DNA of 39,410 nt, from NCBI GenBank assembly GCA_937920475.1, contig CALEUX010000012.1, forward strand, positions 1 through 39,410. Reading direction: 5' to 3'. Origin of the DNA: an uncultured Marinilabiliaceae bacterium (GTDB taxonomy: Bacteria > Bacteroidota > Bacteroidia > Bacteroidales > Marinilabiliaceae). Within the stretch, counting starts at the first letter, position 1. Each line of letters begins with the position of its first letter. Both the position numbers and the translations under genes were made by a program. Under the pieces are notes generated by a model. The model was given only the letters and a program-made list of their open reading frames with translations. It was not told the DNA's origin and did no database searches. Positions 8,818 to 18,200 of the stretch are shown here, one piece after another.

Positions 8818-10008
8818 ATGTTAAAAGCAAACGGTTTTATTTGTTTGGAGAAAATGAATGGGTGGATTTTAAAGAATTTGACATTTTTGATGTCATCCAT
8901 GATTGTTGTGTTCTTCTTGTTGGAGCTTATAAATCGGGTGTACTTTATTTTCTTTCCAGACTCCAAAGAGAGTTTATCTTTTTACCCTAAAATGTTTTTA
9001 CAATTGCTTTTTGTCATTCCGGTTCTTTATAACTACAAGTCACAATCAAAGGAGGGCCGATATTTTATTATTACTTCAGCAGTAATAATGCTTATTGGGG
9101 TGATTCGTTTTTATGGCGACTTGGAATTGTATGTAAACGGTATAAAACATTTCAACAAATTAGTTCTATATTTTTTTGTCTATTTATTTTTTTTCATGTT
9201 CAACCCTAAATCAAAGGCTATATTTAAGGTTTTTGAGTGGATTTTAATTGTTAATGCAGTTTTAATATTTATTGGGTTATTAACAGGTTTTGAGTACTTA
9301 AAGTCCTATCCATTTACCCAAAGATTTGGTTATAGTGGTGTTTTTAGCCGTCATGCGATTAATGATGTTTCTTTGTTCTACCTCGTGGGTGTATTTTATA
9401 TGTTTATCCGGTGGAAACGGAAAGAAGCAACAACTATACTTTTCTTTTTAGTTTTTATTTCTTCATTTTTTGTTGGTACCAAAGCTATTTATTTACAAAA
9501 CATAATACTAACAGTATTCATAATTTTTAGTTATAAAGCACTCCGATTTAAAGTGTTAATATTCTTCCTGACAGCCTTGTTAGTATTGTTGCTTGTTTAC
9601 AACTTTAGCTTTTGGGATAATCTATTAAAAACCAAAGGGATATTTGCGGTGTTGTCTTCCTTGCGTACTGACCTTTTGCTTCAAAAATTACCTCTGGCTA
9701 TTGCAGAGGGAACTCCTTTAAATCTATTGTTTGGCTTTAGCAACCCGTTTCCGTATTTTGTTGAAATGGACTTTTTTGATATGATTTTCACAATAGGTAT
9801 TATAGGTACAGGCCTGATTTTTTATTTCTATTTTAGGGTGCTTTTTGCATTGAAAACGAATGATAAGGCTTTTCACTATCTTTTTATGGCCACCTTCTTT
9901 TTAATGGTACTCGTTTCGGGAAGATACACTTATAGTGGTATGAATGCGATTTATTTGCCACTATTCTTATATTACTTAGGAAATGAGACGTTGGCCAAGG
10001 AGCGATAG
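8818..10008 (+). CDS. O-antigen polymerase/ligase-like membrane protein (second of two)
   Basis: Second multi-span membrane protein, about 396 residues, with around ten to twelve hydrophobic segments. A C-terminal loop reads LNLLFGFSNPFPYFVEMDFFDMIF, shown here as two overlapping parts: LLFGFSNPF and VEMDFFDMIF, followed by TIGIIGTG. The VEMDFFD block before a glycine-rich helix recurs in Wzy-like proteins of Bacteroidota polysaccharide loci. The best assignment is a Wzy polymerase, with WaaL-type ligase as the alternative. The frame opens at a GTG at 8791; the ATG at 8818 is the first good start. It is the last gene of the locus; a 360-base gene-poor stretch separates it from tRNA-Cys. It shows little obvious sequence similarity to the preceding membrane protein, so it is not a recent duplication. 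Confidence 0.7.
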   Translation: MLKANGFICLEKMNGWILKNLTFLMSSMIVVFFLLELINRVYFIFFPDSKESLSFYPKMFLQLLFVIPVLYNYKSQSKEGRYFIITSAVIMLIGVIRFYGDLELYVNGIKHFNKLVLYFFVYLFFFMFNPKSKAIFKVFEWILIVNAVLIFIGLLTGFEYLKSYPFTQRFGYSGVFSRHAINDVSLFYLVGVFYMFIRWKRKEATTILFFLVFISSFFVGTKAIYLQNIILTVFIIFSYKALRFKVLIFFLTALLVLLLVYNFSFWDNLLKTKGIFAVLSSLRTDLLLQKLPLAIAEGTPLNLLFGFSNPFPYFVEMDFFDMIFTIGIIGTGLIFYFYFRVLFALKTNDKAFHYLFMATFFLMVLVSGRYTYSGMNAIYLPLFLYYLGNETLAKER

Positions 10009-10328
10009 GGAAATATTTGTTTAGAATTTACCCACCACCATTTTTTATTAAACGTCATTAAATAACATAGTCGAAAAAAGGGACTAAAACCACAATCATT
10101 AACGCATATAAGGCAAGACGACATTTATTTGGCCAAGTTTCTTTTGAAAGGGGTTACAAACGCTCACAGAACCAAACATCGAACCTGTCTTTTTAATGCT
10201 TATCGACATCCATCAGCATTAAGAATAAACACAAGTAATATCAAACAAAAGAGGCTGTCTCATAAGTTTTTTTAAGGCTCTGAAAATTGAGTATTTGAAA
10301 AACTACTCGGGTAGGAGTACGAATAAAA
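10009..10328. other. gene-poor boundary of the polysaccharide locus
   Basis: No convincing gene was found. The stretch holds an 8-bp inverted repeat, TTAATGCT at 10193-10200 and AGCATTAA at 10215-10222, with a 14-base loop and no T-run, so it is not a classic terminator. It also holds AGAGGCTGTCTC at 10250-10261, one mismatch from the arm of the terminator at 10329 and of the one at 13167. Confidence 0.5.
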
Positions 10329-10360
10329 AGAGGGTGTCTCTGACTTTTGAGACACCCTCT
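10329..10360 (-). terminator. intrinsic terminator after tRNA-Cys
   Basis: Perfect 12-bp stem AGAGGGTGTCTC / GAGACACCCTCT with an 8-base loop (10341-10348), flanked by A-rich sequence at 10322-10329 that would be a U-run on the minus-strand transcript. It lies 12 bases beyond the tRNA 3' end. With C/T-rich sequence on the other side it could also stop plus-strand reads. Confidence 0.8.
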
Positions 10361-10371
10361 TCCTTTTTCTG

Positions 10372-10442
10372 AGGTCGGTGGCGGATTCGAACCGCCGTAC
10401 GCGGTTTTGCAGACCGCTGCCTAGCCACTCGGCCAACCGACC
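10372..10442 (-). tRNA. tRNA-Cys (anticodon GCA)
   Basis: The minus strand folds into a 71-nt cloverleaf. The acceptor stem GGTCGGT (10436-10442) pairs perfectly with ACCGACC (10373-10379). The discriminator is U at 10372, as is characteristic of tRNA-Cys. The D-arm contains GAGTGGCTAGGC. The anticodon arm is GCGGT-CTGCAAA-ACCGC with anticodon GCA. The T-arm is GGCGG-TTCGAAT-CCGCC. CCA is not encoded. A promoter overlaps the end of the upstream CWC gene and a strong terminator follows. Confidence 0.96.
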
Positions 10443-10454
10443 ATTAAAGTGCCG

Positions 10455-10486
10455 CAAAAATACAAAATTATTTCTTTTCGAGGCAA
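10455..10486 (-). promoter_or_regulatory. promoter of tRNA-Cys
   Basis: On the minus strand, TTG (10484-10486), a 21-base spacer and TATTTTTG (10455-10462) match the Bacteroidota housekeeping consensus TTG-N19-21-TAnnTTTG. The mature tRNA begins 12 bases further on. The promoter is partly inside the 3' end of the CWC gene, so the tRNA need not depend on the folB operon. Confidence 0.75.
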
Positions 10487-10680
10487 GGTTGCGCTGTTTT
10501 TTCTGCAAAAAGGTTGAGGCATTCCCTGCAAAGGCAGCCTTTATACATGGCAGATATCATTTTCAGATTTTGTGGACTTACCTTAATCGACTGACACCAG
10601 CATGGTTGCGCGCTGTTGTGATAACATTGATACAAGGCATGGCAGCGCGGACAAACCCTGGTTGATGGTATGGAGATCAT
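10468..10680 (-). CDS. cysteine-rich CWC family protein
   Basis: Small protein of 70 residues with eight cysteines arranged as CPRC near residue 10, a single Cys at 19, CWC near 27 and CLCREC near 49. This matches the Cys_rich_CWC family (PF14375), small putative zinc-binding proteins of unknown function widespread in Bacteroidota and Proteobacteria. It has no signal peptide, so it is probably cytosolic. The ATG at 10680 is three bases beyond the folB stop, so the two are almost certainly co-transcribed. The C-terminal tail after the cysteines is not conserved in appearance and contains the tRNA-Cys promoter. A cysteine-rich protein next to tRNA-Cys is a curiosity with no evident functional meaning. 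Confidence 0.85.
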   Translation of the reverse strand: MISIPSTRVCPRCHALYQCYHNSAQPCWCQSIKVSPQNLKMISAMYKGCLCRECLNLFAEKTAQPCLEKK

Positions 10681-10683
10681 TCT

Positions 10684-11061
10684 TTAACGTGAGAGGGTAA
10701 GACTAACTTTTTTCATTTGTCCACCCATTGGAGGATTCATTTTCGACACTTTTACTGTAGCCTTTTGAATAAAAGGAAAGTTACTATAAAGACTATCTAA
10801 AATGCGCGAAGTAATATGTTCCAGTAAATGAGAGGTTTGTTTCATTTCCGATTTAACAATTTCGTAAACCTTCACGTAGTTTAAAGCATCCTGAATTTTA
10901 TCGGTTTGTGCGGCCAGTGCTACATCAGTTTCTATAATAATGCTGACCAGAAAGCGGTTTCCAACAATTTGCTCCTCCTTGTAACATCCATGGTAGGCAT
11001 AAAACTCCATCTCTTCCAATTCAATTATGCCGGGTTGTTGTGTAACGTCCATGATTTTCAA
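10684..11061 (-). CDS. folB: dihydroneopterin aldolase
   Basis: Cytosolic folate-pathway enzyme that cleaves 7,8-dihydroneopterin to 6-hydroxymethyl-dihydropterin and glycolaldehyde. The 125-residue length fits the family (about 120). Visible signatures are IELEEMEFYAYHGCYKEEQ near residue 14, where FYAYHG is the FolB hallmark, the NYVKVYEIVK block near 67, LLEHITSRI near 84 with the conserved Glu, and VKVSKMNPP near 104 containing the catalytic-site Lys. A -7 box at 11073-11080 leaves only a short leader, so the ATG at 11061 or the one at 11052 could be used. It forms a two-gene unit with the CWC protein. Confidence 0.95.
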   Translation of the reverse strand: MKIMDVTQQPGIIELEEMEFYAYHGCYKEEQIVGNRFLVSIIIETDVALAAQTDKIQDALNYVKVYEIVKSEMKQTSHLLEHITSRILDSLYSNFPFIQKATVKVSKMNPPMGGQMKKVSLTLSR

Positions 11062-11072
11062 ATTTTGCGGCT

Positions 11073-11080
11073 CAAAATTA
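11073..11080 (-). promoter_or_regulatory. -7 box of folB
   Basis: The minus strand reads TATAATTTTG with a TAATTTTG core, a full match to TAnnTTTG, about a dozen bases before the folB start. No well-spaced -33 TTG was found; a TTTG lies 16 bases upstream, which is short. Confidence 0.5.
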
Positions 11081-11122
11081 TAAAAATACCCAGAAGCAAA
11101 GAAATTTAAAACCTTAAATTAT

Positions 11123-11320
11123 GTGTTGCGCAGAGATTCGCCCGTGATTAAGAAAACATAGCTTTAACTTAAAACTTAGCGCCCTCTGCATACTTAGCGA
11201 GAAATTATTATATGTCGCGCAAAGACGCAAAGAAACGCAAGATGAAATGTGATACTGTTCTGAATAATAAAACTTAGCGTCCTCTGCGTCCTTTGCGAGA
11301 AATTTTTCTTTACGCAAAGG
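11123..11320. repeat. intergenic CTTAGCG/GCGAGAAAT repeat cluster
   Basis: Two direct copies of one unit, 11172-11206 and 11269-11307, share AACTTAGCG, CCTCTGC and GCGAGAAATT. Between them 11215-11241 carries an inverted relative (CGCGCAAAGACGCAAAG and GAAACGCAAG). Such GCAAAG/CTTTGCG repeats are common in intergenic DNA of many Bacteroidota. No transposase is linked to it. The reading frame across it is a product of the repeat and is not a gene. Confidence 0.7.
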
Positions 11321-11425
11321 GAACCGGTAAATCGGTTTTGAATATTAATACTTAATCTACCCTGACTACCTGGACAGAAACAAAATGTTTTTTACTAAAC
11401 CATGCAGATTAGAAGCAAATTCCGT

Positions 11426-11433
11426 TAATTTTG
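11426..11433 (+). promoter_or_regulatory. -7 box of glnS
   Basis: TAATTTTG is an exact TAnnTTTG match, placed 25 bases before the glnS ATG at 11459. No clear TTG is present at the expected -33 position. Confidence 0.55.
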
Positions 11434-11458
11434 CAAATGAGTTAAAATAATAGGATTT

Positions 11459-13168
11459 ATGAGCAAAGAAGCATTGGAGCCTGTTGAAGGTGAAGTGAAA
11501 AATTTTATCTATCAGGAAATTGACAAAGATTTGGCTGAAGGCAAAAACGGCAAAAAAATTCTTACACGTTTTCCGCCCGAGCCTAATGGTTATTTACATA
11601 TAGGACATGCAAAGTCTATTTGCTTAAACTTTGGCATTGCTGAATATTACAATGCCGCCTGCAATCTTAGGTTCGACGATACCAATCCGGTTAAAGAAGA
11701 AATAGAGTACATCGAATCAATTGAAGAGGATGTTCGCTGGTTGGGGTTCAATTGGCAGGGCGATGTTAAATATGCTTCCGATTATTTCGACCAATTATAC
11801 GAATGGGCAATTAAACTCATAAAAAAGGGTAAAGCCTATGTTTGCGACCTAACCCCCGAAGAAATTGCAGCCCAAAAAGGAACTCCAACCGAACCGGGCA
11901 AAGATAGTCCTTACAGAAATCGTTCGGTTGCGGAGAACCTCGACCTGTTTGAGCGAATGAAAAATGGGGAGTTCAAAGAAGGTGAGAAAATATTGAGAGC
12001 AAAAATTGATATGGCCTCGCCTAACATGCACATGCGCGATCCTATTATGTACCGCATCATACATAAGCCACATCACCGTACAGGCGATAAATGGTGTATT
12101 TACCCCATGTACGATTATACACATGGGCAGAGCGATTTTATAGAGGAGATAACCCATTCCATTTGCACACTTGAGTTTGAAGTACACCGGCCATTGTATA
12201 ACTGGTTTCTCGACCAGATTTTAGAAGGAGAGCCTGTTCCGCCAGTACGCCCCCGACAAATTGAGTTTGCCCGTCTTAACCTGAATTACACGGTAATGAG
12301 CAAGCGTAAATTGCTCGAACTGGTTCAGAAAGGCATCGTGTCTGGTTGGGACGATCCACGTATGCCAACCATATCAGGTTTACGCCGGAGAGGCTTTACG
12401 CCTGAATCCATAAGGCTGTTTGCCGAGAAAGTGGGTGTGGCGCGGCGCGATAATGTTATTGATGTGGCGCTTCTGGAGTATTGCATCCGCGAAGATTTAA
12501 ATAAAAGGGCTATGCGTGTCAATGCTGTGCTCGACCCAATAAAACTCATCATTACCAATTATCCAGAAGACCAGGTGGAGATGATGAAAACCACCAATAA
12601 TCCGGAGGATGAAACCATGGGCATTAGAGAGGTGCCCTTTTGCCGGGAGGTATTTATTGAGCGAGACGATTTTATGGAAGAGCCGCCCAAAAAATTCTTC
12701 AGGTTGGGGCCGGGGCTCGAAGTCCGCTTAAAAAGTGCTTATATTATAAAATGTGACGGTTTTAAAAAGGATGAACAAGGCAATGTTACTGAAGTTTATT
12801 GCACTTACGATCCTGAAACCAAAAGCGGAATGCCGCAAAGTGAGCGTAAGGTTAAAGGTACTTTGCACTGGGTATCGGCACGTCATTGTATTGATGGCGA
12901 AGTTCGTTTATACGACAGGCTGTTTATGGACGAAGAACCCGATGGGCACAAAGATGTTGATTTTAAGGAGTTCTTAAATCCCGATTCGCTAAAGGTTTTA
13001 AGCCATTGCAAGTTTGAACCCGGATTGGCGGATGTAAAACCATTGGATAAGTTCCAGTTTCAGAGATTAGGTTATTTCTGTGTTGATTCAGACTCTGCAC
13101 CTGGTAAACCGGTGTTTAACAAAACGGTTGGATTAAAAGATAGTTGGTCAAAAATTACATCCAAATAA
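11459..13168 (+). CDS. glnS: glutaminyl-tRNA synthetase
   Basis: Class I aminoacyl-tRNA synthetase charging tRNA-Gln with glutamine; cytosolic, 569 residues, the normal length. The signature [18 protein letters not shown] includes the HIGH motif at residues 47-50, and VMSKR at residues 279-283 is the KMSKS-type loop. [15 protein letters not shown] and the C-terminal beta-barrel anticodon domain ([19 protein letters not shown]) follow the family order. Presence of glnS beside a gltX suggests direct glutaminylation rather than the Glu-tRNA-Gln amidotransferase route, although gatCAB could be elsewhere. A good -7 box precedes it and a strong terminator follows, so it is probably monocistronic. 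Confidence 0.98.
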   Translation: MSKEALEPVEGEVKNFIYQEIDKDLAEGKNGKKILTRFPPEPNGYLHIGHAKSICLNFGIAEYYNAACNLRFDDTNPVKEEIEYIESIEEDVRWLGFNWQGDVKYASDYFDQLYEWAIKLIKKGKAYVCDLTPEEIAAQKGTPTEPGKDSPYRNRSVAENLDLFERMKNGEFKEGEKILRAKIDMASPNMHMRDPIMYRIIHKPHHRTGDKWCIYPMYDYTHGQSDFIEEITHSICTLEFEVHRPLYNWFLDQILEGEPVPPVRPRQIEFARLNLNYTVMSKRKLLELVQKGIVSGWDDPRMPTISGLRRRGFTPESIRLFAEKVGVARRDNVIDVALLEYCIREDLNKRAMRVNAVLDPIKLIITNYPEDQVEMMKTTNNPEDETMGIREVPFCREVFIERDDFMEEPPKKFFRLGPGLEVRLKSAYIIKCDGFKKDEQGNVTEVYCTYDPETKSGMPQSERKVKGTLHWVSARHCIDGEVRLYDRLFMDEEPDGHKDVDFKEFLNPDSLKVLSHCKFEPGLADVKPLDKFQFQRLGYFCVDSDSAPGKPVFNKTVGLKDSWSKITSK

Positions 13169-13208
13169 AAAAGAGGGTGTCTCAAAATCAGGGACACCCT
13201 CTTTTTTT
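13167..13208. terminator. bidirectional terminator between glnS and gltX
   Basis: A long hairpin. AAAAAAGAGGGTGTCTC (13167-13183) pairs with GGGACACCCTCTTTTTT (13191-13207), with one G-U pair and a 7-base loop. The A-run and T-run on the two sides let it serve both convergent genes. The core arm is the same 12-mer as in the tRNA-Cys terminator. Confidence 0.88.
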
Positions 13209-13248
13209 AATTTCAAATTGTGGCGTTTTTCTATAGAATTGCCACCTC

Positions 13249-14778
13249 CTAAGAAGGCAGTGTATTTAATGCCAGGTTTATTCTATTAATGGTTTCATCT
13301 TTACCCAGCAACTCAATAATGGTAAATAGGTCGGGGCCAAAGCTGCCGCCTACTAAAACCAGTCGTAGAGCATTCATAATATTACCAAAATTCTGATTAT
13401 TGGTGGCTATTAGTTCCGATGCTGCTTCTTTTAACGGTGTTGCAGTCCAGTTATCCTGTTTCCTGAACATGGCTGCTAATTCCTGCATAAAAGACGGAAC
13501 ACCATCCTTCCACCTTTTCTGAACCACTTTTTCGTCATACTCAGCAGGTGCTACAAAGAAGAATTTGGTTTGCTCCCAAAACTCAGACACAAAATTGACA
13601 CGTTCCTTAACTAAGACAACTATAGCTGCAAGTGTTTCACAATTGGTTTGAATTCCCTTTTCGCGTAAAATTGGCATATAAAGCTCGGCCAGTTGGCTTT
13701 CGTTTTTTCTAATAAGGTATTGATGGTTAAACCATTTGGCTTTTTCCGGATCGAAGCGGGCACCTGATTTGTTAACACGTTCGATGGTAAACAGTTCGGC
13801 AAGTTCTTCCAAACTGAAAATTTCCTGCTCTGTTCCCGGATTCCATCCCAGTAATGCCAACAAGTTGTTGACTGCTTCAGGAAAATAGCCCGATTCGCGA
13901 TACCCCGATGAGACTTCTCCTTCGGGCGAGGTATATTCGAGTGGAAAAACAGGGAATCCATCTTTATCGCCATCGCGTTTGCTTAATTTTCCTTTACCGC
14001 TGGGTTTTAAAATTAAGGGCAAATGCGCAAACTTCGGCATGGTGTTTTCCCATCCGAAAGCTTTGTAAAGCATTACGTGCAAAGGGAGCGATGGCAACCA
14101 TTCTTCTCCTCGTATAACATGGGTAATTTCCATCAAATGGTCGTCCACAATATTGGCCAGATGATAGGTTGGTAAGCCATCGGCCGATTTGTATAAAACC
14201 TTATCGTCTAAAGTATTGGTATTGAAAGTAACGGAGCCTCGAACCAGATCGTTGGCAGTTACTTCAACGTTTTCGGGCATCTTAAATCTGATTACATACG
14301 GCTTGCCCGATATAATGCGCTGCTTGGTTTCTTCTTCTGAGAGGGTGAGCGAATTGACCAGATTCTTGCGCGAGAATATGTCGTAAGCAAAGGTTTTATT
14401 TTCAGCTTCATATGTCGATCGCAGTGCATCCAATTCTTCGGGTGTATCAAACGCATAATAAGCCCAGCCCCTTTCAAGAAGCATGTTGGCATATTTTAGA
14501 TAAATCTCTTTACGCTCCGATTGTTTATATGGTCCAAATGGGCCTCCTTCCATCACGCCTTCATCAACGGTAAGTCCAAGCCATTGAAGCGATTTGTTAA
14601 TGTATTCCTCAGCGCAGGGAACAAAACGCGTACTGTCGGTATCTTCAATCCGAAGTATAAATTTTCCGTTATGTTTTTTTGCAAACAGATAATTAAAAAG
14701 GGCTGTGCGCACACCGCCTATGTGTAACGGTCCGGTGGGACTTGGCGCAAATCTTACGCGGATATTGGAACTAATCAT
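13249..14778 (-). CDS. gltX: glutamyl-tRNA synthetase
   Basis: Class I synthetase charging tRNA-Glu; cytosolic, 509 residues, as usual for Bacteroidota. The N-terminus RVRFAPSPTGPLHIGGVRT holds the HIGH-type motif at residues 19-22, RIEDTD follows near 43, and KLSKR at residues 264-268 is the KMSKS-type loop. No zinc-binding cysteine cluster of the long bacterial type is obvious in the middle region. The ATG at 14778 is supported by a perfect -7 box ending 17 bases upstream. It is convergent with glnS and shares its terminator. Confidence 0.98.
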   Translation of the reverse strand: MISSNIRVRFAPSPTGPLHIGGVRTALFNYLFAKKHNGKFILRIEDTDSTRFVPCAEEYINKSLQWLGLTVDEGVMEGGPFGPYKQSERKEIYLKYANMLLERGWAYYAFDTPEELDALRSTYEAENKTFAYDIFSRKNLVNSLTLSEEETKQRIISGKPYVIRFKMPENVEVTANDLVRGSVTFNTNTLDDKVLYKSADGLPTYHLANIVDDHLMEITHVIRGEEWLPSLPLHVMLYKAFGWENTMPKFAHLPLILKPSGKGKLSKRDGDKDGFPVFPLEYTSPEGEVSSGYRESGYFPEAVNNLLALLGWNPGTEQEIFSLEELAELFTIERVNKSGARFDPEKAKWFNHQYLIRKNESQLAELYMPILREKGIQTNCETLAAIVVLVKERVNFVSEFWEQTKFFFVAPAEYDEKVVQKRWKDGVPSFMQELAAMFRKQDNWTATPLKEAASELIATNNQNFGNIMNALRLVLVGGSFGPDLFTIIELLGKDETINRINLALNTLPS

Positions 14779-14794
14779 ATCTTAATTTTTGTGG

Positions 14795-14802
14795 CAAAGA
14801 TA
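14795..14802 (-). promoter_or_regulatory. -7 box of gltX
   Basis: TATCTTTG on the minus strand, an exact TAnnTTTG match, 16 bases before the gltX ATG. The implied leader is only about 10 bases. The nearest upstream TTG is 24 bases away, somewhat far for a -33 element. Confidence 0.65.
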
Positions 14803-15208
14803 AGCATTGATCATTAGATATTCAGACAACTGTTGTAAGTTCCCGAAATTGCTGAACGCCCCTTTCTGGGTTCTTTTCGTTAAACAATTAATGGGCTGAT
14901 GCATGAGGTTGTTTTTTATACCGGCTTCTTCCCAGGGAGTAATCGTGCGTTAAAATTCCTTAAAAAGTCTATCTTTGACATTTATTATACCGTAATAAAT
15001 ATCGTTAAGTTAAGGATTCAGTCTCCATTCCTTAATCCATCAGAGGAAACTCATATGCATGGGGGGGCATCCCTTTTGGGAATAAAAGGATGTGCATTGG
15101 CAAAACTCATTATTTCTCTAACTAAGCGACATTAAAATCGTATAAACATATCTTAATCTGAAGCCAAAATAGTGGTGAATACCATAAAAGGTCGAAAAAA
15201 ATAGAAAT
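14803..15208. other. spacer upstream of the CotH-kinase surface protein
   Basis: No gene is supported here. An open frame at 14899-15135 encodes 78 residues with no recognisable motif and contains a promoter-like box, so it is treated as noncoding. TATCTTTG at 14970-14977 is an exact plus-strand -7 match and would give the surface-protein gene a leader of about 230 bases. No riboswitch-like fold was recognised. Confidence 0.4.
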
Positions 15209-18200
15209 ATGAAGTATTCAAATCTTAGTTGTAAACCTGTTTGGTTGATAAAAATTGGACTGTTGGGCGGTCTATTACTTTTTGTAACCACCTTATCTAC
15301 TCGGTTAAATGCTCAATCTGTTCTTGTTAATGAAGTTATGGCCTCAAACAGAAGTGTAATAGCCGATGAGGATGGCGAATTTTCCGATTGGATTGAATTG
15401 TATAATAACAGTACCGAGCCGGTTAATTTGGAAGGATGGGGCTTGTCGGATAATGCTTCGAACCCGTTTAAATGGATTTTCCCTGCTGTTACGATGCAAC
15501 CGGGTTCATACTTAATGGTTTGGGCATCAGGAAAAGACCGAAGGCCCGATATGAATGTTTTATTAAATGGTATCCGTCTCGACTTTTATAACAATATTCC
15601 GGGTACTAATGTGGATAATTTATTAAATCATCCAAGTTATCCCAATAACCCCACCTATCGAAGAATTATCACTGACGTATTTGAAGCGCCTTCGAATATT
15701 GGCGATAATTACGGGCAGCGGATGCATGGCCTCTTAAAGGCCCCCGCAACAGGGAATTATACTTTTTGGATTTCAGGCGATGACAACTCACGGTTGTTTT
15801 TAAGCACTAACGATCAACCGCAAAATGCAGTTAAAATAGCAGAGGTTCCCGGGTGGACCAACATTCGTGAATGGGGCAAATACCCGGAGCAAAAATCAAA
15901 CGCTATATCGTTAACCGCTGGCCAATATTATTATATAATGGCTTTGATGAAGGAGGAAACCGGTGGCGATAATTTGGCTGTAAGATGGCAATTACCCGAT
16001 GGAACCGTTCAAAATCCAATATCGGCCAGCCATGTTTATGTGGGTGGATTAGAGTTACATACCAATTTCTCAATATCAGCCGAAGGCGAAATTATTGTAT
16101 TAACGCGCCCCAATGGAAATCTGGAACATTCTGTTCCTGCAACAGTTATGTCCGGTAATGTTTCGTATGGAATTAAACCAGGCCAGCCAGGTTTTTTCTT
16201 TTTTGATGTGCCAACTCCCGGGCAACAAAATCATAGCAGTGGGTATAATGAAATTATTACAAGCGTTCCGGTTTTTTCGGTAGCAGGCGGTTTCTATACA
16301 AGCGGGTTTGATTTAACATTAAGTGGCGCCAATAACGGAACCAGCATCATTTATACATTGGATGGGTCGGAACCTGATATGGCTAATTTGGGAGGTAACA
16401 CTTACGTGTATAAAAATGCTTATCCAAGCGGGCCGTTTTTAAACCGGCAAATGGTTTCTCATACCTATACCAGCCCCATTACAATTAATGACCGATCGTC
16501 AACTGCTTATGCATTGGCCGGAATCAATACCCGATATAGCGGTTCGCCACATCTGCCCAACTCCAATAACTTTAAAGGAACTGTAGTTAGGGCAAAACTT
16601 GTTAAAGAAAATGCACTAACCGAAAGAAGTGTAACAAATACTTACTTCATAACTACACAGGGGTATAATCGATATTCTTTGCCAGTAGTTTCTATAGCAA
16701 CCGACGAGAAAGGGCTTTTCGATTATGATGACGGAATTTATGTTGCAGGGAAAATTGCTGATACCTGGCGTGCTCAAAACTCTGGTCAGGAATGGAACGA
16801 TGGACGTCCGGCCAATTACAACCAAAGAGGTGCTGAATGGGAACGTCCCGGACATTTTGAATATTTTGTTATGAACGAGCAATCACGGTTTTCTCAAAAT
16901 ATTGGCATTAGAATTCACGGCGGATGGAGCCGGGCGCATTACTTTAAATCGCTTCGTTTATATGCCCGTACTTCTTCGGGAGGGGGAACCTGGTTCGAAT
17001 ACCCGTTTTTTGGCGACTTACCTTCGCAGGGAAACCCTGCTAATAAAGTTACTTCATTTAGGAGGATTTTATTAAGGAACTCCGGGAACGATTTTGACCG
17101 TACACTCTATAGGGATGCACTGATGCAGGACTTGGTGAAGCACCTGCCAATACCCACTCAGGCTTATCAGCCGGTAATTCATTTTATCAACGGCGAGTAT
17201 TGGGGAATTATTAATATGCGCGAAAGATACGATGAGTATTACATTCAATCGCATTATGGCATTGATCCTGAAGATGTAGTTGTGCTGGAAGAGGGCGAAA
17301 GCGTAGATGTTGGATTGCCCGAGGACAGAAACCACTTTCTCGAAACGGTTCAATATGCCGAAAGTAACGACTTAAGAAATTCTACCCACTACGAATGGGT
17401 GAAAAATAGAGTCGATATTGAAAATCTGGCTCATTACTATGCTGCGCAGATTTATTTTTACAATACCGATTGGCCTCAGAATAATTATAATATTTGGAGA
17501 AAGCGCACCGGAACGCCCGGAGCCCAAACTCCTATTGGGCATGATGGGCGCTGGCGATGGTTACTGTTCGATACCGATTTTGGCATGAACCTATATGGCA
17601 GTAACAATCACACGTTAAACGGACTGAGCAGAATAACCGAAAGTTCAGCTACCGACAGAACTTCACGTTTATTCAGGCGCTTATTACTCAATCAGGATTT
17701 CCGGAATTTATTTATCAATATTGTGTCCGATCAGTTAAATACCTGTTTTCAATCAGGTTTTATCCAAAGTAAAATCGATTTGTTTAATCAAAGAATTTCA
17801 TCTTCGCGCTCAGAGCATTGGCAACGATGGCGCAGTGGTACCGATGAAGGTGGAGCATTACGAACTTTTGCCAACCAGCGTCCTGCCTATGTGAGGCAGC
17901 ATATGCAATCGGGCTTTGCTTTAACAGGAACGTCCATTCTGACTGTTTATCGGCAGGGAGAAGGTCTTGTACGGGTTAATTCGGTTTTAATTGATGAAGG
18001 AACTCCGGGCCTTAGCTCTTCCGGATCGGTTTATCCCTGGAGTGGAATCTATTTTAAAGGCGTTCCGGTAACTTTAACTGCGGTAAATACTCCTGGTTAT
18101 GTGTTTTCTCACTGGGAGGGAATGGATGGATTCGATAAAAAGTTGAAAACCATTCAGATAAATATGGAGACCAATGCTGCCATTACTGCTGTTTTCAGAG

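Noticed and set aside
10193-10222. Terminator for the polysaccharide locus
   Set aside because: The 8-bp stem is AT-rich, has a 14-base loop and is not followed by a T-run.
10250-10360. Insertion-sequence remnant
   Set aside because: The repeated GAGGCTGTCTC/GAGGGTGTCTC ends look IS-like, but no transposase fragment or target-site duplication is visible.
10378-10665. Plus-strand frame across tRNA-Cys and the CWC gene
   Set aside because: It crosses a certain tRNA gene and lies opposite a protein with a clear cysteine motif.
11114-11317. 67-residue minus-strand frame
   Set aside because: It lies wholly within the CTTAGCG repeat cluster, and its sequence reflects the repeat units.
14899-15135. 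78-residue open frame upstream of the CotH protein
   Set aside because: No motif is seen, it contains an exact -7 box, and the residue composition is unconvincing.
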